Origin: Apiotrichum sp. Y4204
Lineage: Eukaryota > Basidiomycota > Tremellomycetes > Trichosporonales > Trichosporonaceae
Length of the DNA stretch: 64,000 nucleotides
Direction: 5' to 3'
Assembly (NCBI GenBank): GCA_025531455.1
Contig: JAMYHL010000004.1
Coordinates: forward strand, 868,001-932,000
This document shows positions 60,893 through 64,000 of this stretch, in pieces. Each line of letters starts with the position of its first letter. Position 1 is the stretch's first letter. The notes beneath the pieces are model-generated. The model was given only the letters and a program-made list of their open reading frames with translations. It was not told the DNA's origin and searched no databases. Position numbers and translations under genes: made by a program.

Positions 60893-63274
60893 TTAGCAGC
60901 ATCCGCCAGCAGCCTTCTGCTCAACGTTCTGGCCAAGTCCCTTGATCGTGGACTTGCCGCCCGGCCCAGACGCCATCGAGTTGGAGCCCATGCTAGTAGC
61001 GTCAGTACGGGTTTTGGTATAGTCTCTAGTTCTAAAGACTTACCGGTCCTTGATCTGCTTGGACATGGTCAGGAAAGCCTGCTCGACGTTGGTCGCGTTC
61101 TTGGCAGAAGTCTCCAGGAACGGAATGCCGAGCTCGTCGGCGAACGCCTTGGCCGCCGCGTAGTCGACCACCTTCTTCGTCGCCAAATCCGACTTGTTGC
61201 CGACCAGCAGCTTGTTGACGCCCTCGACGGCATAACGGTCAATCTCCTGCAGCCACTGCTTGACGTTTGCGAATGTGTCGCTGTCGGTCACATCGTAGAC
61301 AACAATGATACCGTGCGCTCCTGGAAAAAGTAAGCATGATGTACACGGTTGTACGCCAGTTCCCACTTACCACGGTAGTATGACGAAGTGATGGTGCGGA
61401 AGCGCTCCTGGCCCGCAGTGTCCCACTGTTCACGTAGCACATATTAAAAGAGGATAGGGGGCAGGGAGGTGGCGGATTAGGAATAGTGAAGGTGTAGGAA
61501 GGGAACATGATGTGCCCGTTATTTTAGATGGGCGGGGGACGGAATAGGAGAGGTGCGTACGGATTAAAATAGAAATCATACCAACACAACACGCGCCGAG
61601 TTCATAGGCGGATTCGTAGATGGTTGAAACAATGCGGATGGCGAAGCCGGATCACGCAGTTGAACAGTTGTACAGGTGACAATGCCAATGCGACGATGCA
61701 ACGATGCGACAAAGTTGACCAGAAATCGGAGGCACAACATTACAGTTGACCAATTGACCATTTTTGACCAGTTTTGACGACCGACAACAAGGAGAGAGGT
61801 TGACACGATGACAGTTGACAGCGGAAATGATAGTTGAAACAATTTTTGGGCGGTACGAGGTTGACAGTTTTGTTTTTGTTTTGGCCACACAACAATAAAC
61901 AGGCAAAGTTGGCAAGTTGACAGATCGACGAGCGCGCAACACGATTAACAAGGACAGTAAAGGACCAAGTTTGACGCAGGGACCGAGTCGTTCGTACACC
62001 AGAACCAATTATTGACCAATTGACCGAGACGGAATGTTGAAAGGACCAAGAAAGAAGGGATGACAATGCGAGCAAGACGTGAACGCATGACGGATCGTTT
62101 CGGACGTGAACCAACAAACAACAGCAACCAGAGCGGCAAGAAAACCAAAGGTTAGATTGTGCGACGTTTGTGGTGAGTGGCGAATAGTGTGCAAGTCAAA
62201 TGAGCCCGGGACGAGTGTGAAGCGCAGGCGGCAGCAGTTTGACGACAGGGACAGTTGACCACAGGAGAGTTGACCGGAGAGCGGAGACGCCACAGGCGAG
62301 TCGCGAACAATGTTGAGAGCCGGAGTATGAATGAAGCGCCAGGAAAGAGAAACCAAAGCACAACACAACAACAACACGGCCACGCACAGAGCGCCCATAT
62401 ACAAGGACAACCAAGGCGGACGATTCAAGATGAGCGGAGATTGACGAACACCACAGGTGTAGATGCGAGTGCAGCAGTATCGAAAGTGCAACCAGAGCGA
62501 ACAGTCACGGTGAGAGTCGAAAGGCGGGCGAATCGCACAAACGAACCAGCGCACGGAACGCAACGATCAAAACAGTCGGTAAAAAGCACAAGCAGGCCGA
62601 ATTTCACCACAGCGGTTTGGACGTTCACAGCAGAATATGCCGAATTGGCGAACCGAGCAGACACAATAGAAGCACAGCAGCGCAACAGGTCAGTCAGTCG
62701 ACGCAGCGACAATGGAACAGGCCAAGGTGAAGGGGCGGTGAGTGAGTGATCAGACGAGTGAGGGGAAGGGAGAGTCGGAGGGTGCAAGAAATGGGAGGGG
62801 GGAGGGGTAAGAGTCGGGAGAGAGGGAGAAAGAATCGAGGGTAGGTGGGAGTCGGAAGAGGTGCGGGGTCAGCTTAAACTCGCTGAGTGCAATGGGGGGA
62901 AGGGACCAACGCACGATCTGAAGCTTCACAGTCTTGCCCTCGAGGTCGATGGTGCGGATCTTGAAGTCGACACCGATAGTGGAGATGTAGCTCTCAGTGT
63001 AGGTGTCGTCGGCGAAACGGAGCAGAAGACACGACTTTCCCACACCAGAGTCACCGATGAGAAGAAGCTGGGCACTCGTCAGCAAATTGTTTCACACCAG
63101 ATGTGCTGCGACTTGTTTCACGTGCCGTCACGCGGGGCGGCTGCAAGGCTCGCCACTCCAAGTCGTAGCCCGGAAGTGCCAATCCAATGCATCCAGGGCG
63201 TCGCCCGTAGGCGGGTTGGATGAGGGGATGCAACGCACCTTGAAGAGGTAGTCGTACTCGGCAGTAGCAGTCAT
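60893..63274 (-). CDS. YPT1: Rab GTPase Ypt1 (Rab1), ER-to-Golgi traffic
   Basis: Five minus-strand exons: 63274-63239, 63067-62915, 61425-61371, 61320-61044, 60992-60893. They give 206 residues, exactly the size of yeast Ypt1. All nucleotide-binding motifs are present: GDSGVGKS (residues about 17-24), the Rab1 effector loop [39 protein letters not shown] and ETSAK. The protein ends GGCC, the double-cysteine geranylgeranylation site. The match to Ypt1 rather than Sec4 or other Rabs rests on [20 protein letters not shown] and [24 protein letters not shown]. The third exon is only 55 nt. The second intron, 61426-62914, is 1489 nt, far longer than any other intron here. Confidence 0.96.
61426..62914 (-). 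other. 1489-nt intron in YPT1, rich in TTGAC words
   Basis: Bounded by GTGCGT and ACAG on the minus strand and flanked by the conserved codons KLQI and WDTAG, so its limits are firm. It contains no recognisable coding domain. The + strand between about 61700 and 62460 carries some seventeen TTGAC words, several as TTGACCA. No terminal inverted repeat or reverse-transcriptase-like frame seen. Confidence 0.8.
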
Positions 63275-64000
63275 GATGGATGATGATAGTCTAAGGCTGA
63301 GGGAGTGAGAGGGAAGACGATTGGCCGAATGGCGCCGGGATCGATAAGAAGCAAGGGGCGGGAAGCGTGAAGCGTGGAGGGTCCGAGTGGGCGGAAGCGA
63401 CAGCGACCGACAAAGAACAATTGGGGATCGAGACGCAAGTGTGGATGCAAGGCAAGAGCAGATTAATGTGGGCGAGGGAGCAACATGCGAGTTGTGGAAT
63501 GACAAGTTGGGTGGCGTATGGGGGTTGTCGGGCGAGGATTAATGGGCGGTGGCAAGGGAGGGAAGTAACGGCGAGTATTCGGAGTTGGACGCAGTGGGAA
63601 TAATAGACAGCGCGCGCAAAGATGTCAACGAGTATGTATCGGTCGCGAAGGGTGGCGAGGCAGAAGAGAGGTGCTATGTCAGTACAGAGGGGTCATGATG
63701 ACAAAGGATGATGGGCCATGGATGCGTGGCGAACATTGCAAGTGGAGTGCGGGTGGTGAGTGTGACACGTCCCGTTGCCGTCTCCGAGGCATCTTTATCT
63801 CCCACGAGTTGCTTTACTCACGATTAATTAAGACGTAGTCGTGATACAGTTTCGGCCCAGGACAGATGAAGAAAGGAGCGAGTGGGAGACGAGAGAAAGG
63901 GGTGCGGGTGGTTGCCGGGGGGGTGCGCGAGATGGAGGTTGTAGGATGGATGATGGTGAGGAAAGAGTCAAAGGTGGTGTTGGCGCAGGTGGCCAGATGT
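63275..64000. other. Upstream region of YPT1 to the window edge
   Basis: 726 nt with no supported exon. TTAATTAA lies near 63823. It probably holds the YPT1 promoter and leader; whether a further gene starts beyond the edge cannot be seen. Confidence 0.5.

Noticed and set aside
61426..62914. Transposon insertion in the YPT1 intron
   Set aside because: I could not find terminal inverted repeats, a target-site duplication or a coding remnant. It stays an unexplained long intron.

Overview
The window is from a GC-rich fungal nuclear genome with many very short spliceosomal introns. The gene set (a fungalysin M36 protease, a Bem3-type PX-PH-RhoGAP, an Rxt3 histone-deacetylase subunit, Spp1, Spo7, Sqt1 and Ypt1, plus enzymes for sugar acids and GABA) fits a basidiomycete yeast, probably a tremellomycete such as a Trichosporonales species. 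That placement is inference from gene content and introns, not from a search. All gene models were spliced by hand from GT..AG sites, and reading phase was checked at every junction given below.

Layout. From 1 to 13 kb lie a repeat protein (2603-4473), a secreted SMP-30/gluconolactonase-like protein (5533-7450) and a secreted fungalysin (10146-12862), separated by long gene-poor spacers. From 16 to 35 kb lie a Bem3-like RhoGAP (+), a very large Rxt3 protein (-) and a 2733-residue disordered protein (+) with an acidic repeat array. From 35 to 45 kb is a dense block: an alpha/beta hydrolase, a GH1 beta-glycosidase next to a galactonate-dehydratase-type enolase-superfamily enzyme (both -), a GNAT-like protein and a second alpha/beta hydrolase. 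From 44.8 to 50 kb are three + strand housekeeping genes: Spp1, Sqt1 and Spo7. From 50 to 55.4 kb are succinate-semialdehyde dehydrogenase and a GABA-permease-like transporter, same strand and adjacent, which looks like a small GABA-utilisation locus. From 58 to 63.3 kb are an F-box protein and the Rab GTPase Ypt1.

How the genes may work together. SSADH plus permease suggests GABA uptake and oxidation to succinate. GH1 plus the sugar-acid dehydratase suggests intracellular breakdown of a beta-galactoside or related sugar. Rxt3 (Rpd3L) and Spp1 (COMPASS) are both chromatin factors but are not adjacent.

Most notable are about twenty introns of 31-35 nt, with an 11-nt and a probable 9-nt microexon, against a single 1489-nt intron in YPT1. 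Also notable are a diverged tandem copy of the SSADH 3' end, five copies of AAAAGGTCAGAT (one with a base change) between SSADH and the permease, and three proteins built on unusual internal repeats. I see no rRNA, tRNA, CRISPR array or intact transposon.
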